From an uncultured Desulfuromonadales bacterium (lineage in GTDB: Bacteria; Desulfobacterota; Desulfuromonadia; Desulfuromonadales; Geopsychrobacteraceae): a stretch of DNA of 6,733 nt. Below are positions 6,606-6,733 of this stretch, in pieces. Position numbers and translations under genes: made by a program. Numbering within the stretch: the first letter of the stretch is position 1; the number at the start of each line of letters is the position of its first letter. The stretch spans positions 1-6,733 of the forward strand of contig CAMYNC010000175.1 of NCBI GenBank assembly GCA_947259685.1, read 5' to 3'. The notes beneath the pieces are model-generated. The model searched no databases. It had not been told where the DNA came from and saw nothing but the letters and a program-made list of their open reading frames with translations.

Positions 6606-6733
6606 GAAGGCGTCTGGATTTGCTTTTCCTGGTGCCGTTGCTTCTGGTTTCCCTCACCGCCTGTGGGGTTCACCAGGGCGCTGTCAATGACGTTACGGAT
6701 GCCGCGCCCGCCGAATGCCAGATTCTCCCCTGC
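6602..6733 (+). CDS. lipoprotein, N-terminal part only (runs off the window)
   Basis: A 44-codon start of a gene cut by the window edge. It begins with three arginines (MRRRLDLLF), continues with a hydrophobic stretch, and has the lipobox LTAC with Cys21 as the lipidation site; this is a clear lipoprotein signal peptide. Residue +2 is Gly, consistent with an outer-membrane or surface location. The visible mature part contains two more cysteines (C39 and C44). Translation starts at ATG 6602, whose last bases form the stop of the HD-GYP gene (ATGA overlap), with GGAG about seven bases upstream. It is therefore translationally coupled to the phosphodiesterase. Nothing in the visible part identifies a family. 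Confidence 0.85.
   Translation, partial: MRRRLDLLFLVPLLLVSLTACGVHQGAVNDVTDAAPAECQILPC

Noticed and set aside
1..6733. CRISPR array, tRNA or rRNA gene, insertion sequence or transposase
   Set aside because: No regularly spaced repeats, cloverleaf-like segment, conserved rRNA stretch, transposase-like protein or paired terminal repeats flanking a gene were found.

Overview
The window reads as ordinary bacterial chromosome: dense, mostly GC-rich coding sequence with short intergenic gaps, and a visibly AT-richer non-coding stretch at the left edge. The mix of a soluble multi-PAS receiver-kinase, a HAMP/HD-GYP membrane protein, small lipoproteins and an M3 oligoendopeptidase would suit a Gram-negative, signalling-rich bacterium such as a Desulfuromonadia/Geobacter-type lineage. 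That placement is inference from gene style only; there is no rRNA or other marker here.

Layout. Bases 1-194 are non-coding as far as can be seen and carry a long imperfect fold-back (14-107). A PepF-type M3 zinc metallopeptidase lies on the minus strand (195-1976). Its start is best placed at 1976, because an AAGGAGG ribosome site and a TTGACA/GATAGT promoter both lie just upstream of that codon, and the promoter falls inside the longer open frame. Divergent from it is a small DUF4156-like outer-membrane lipoprotein (2127-2498). Next, with its own TATAAT-containing promoter, comes a 747-residue soluble REC-PAS-PAS-PAS-HisKA-HATPase kinase (2658-4901), closed by a strong intrinsic terminator (4948-4984). 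After a roughly 160-base leader comes a two-TM, HAMP-containing HD-GYP protein, a predicted cyclic-di-GMP phosphodiesterase (5145-6605). Its stop codon overlaps the start of a second, unrelated lipoprotein gene that runs off the right edge (6602-6733).

How the genes fit together. The window holds at least four transcription units: pepF (leftward), the DUF4156 lipoprotein, the kinase, and the HD-GYP/lipoprotein operon. The kinase has no response regulator beside it, and the HD-GYP protein has a periplasmic sensor rather than a receiver domain, so no direct phosphotransfer link between them is visible. The clearest functional coupling is the HD-GYP/lipoprotein ATGA overlap, which suggests an envelope lipoprotein co-produced with a c-di-GMP phosphodiesterase. 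I see no mobile element, CRISPR, RNA gene or defence system, and nothing that I can defend as a wholly new system. The best leads are the left-edge fold-back, the degenerate receiver of the kinase, and the HD-GYP/lipoprotein pair.
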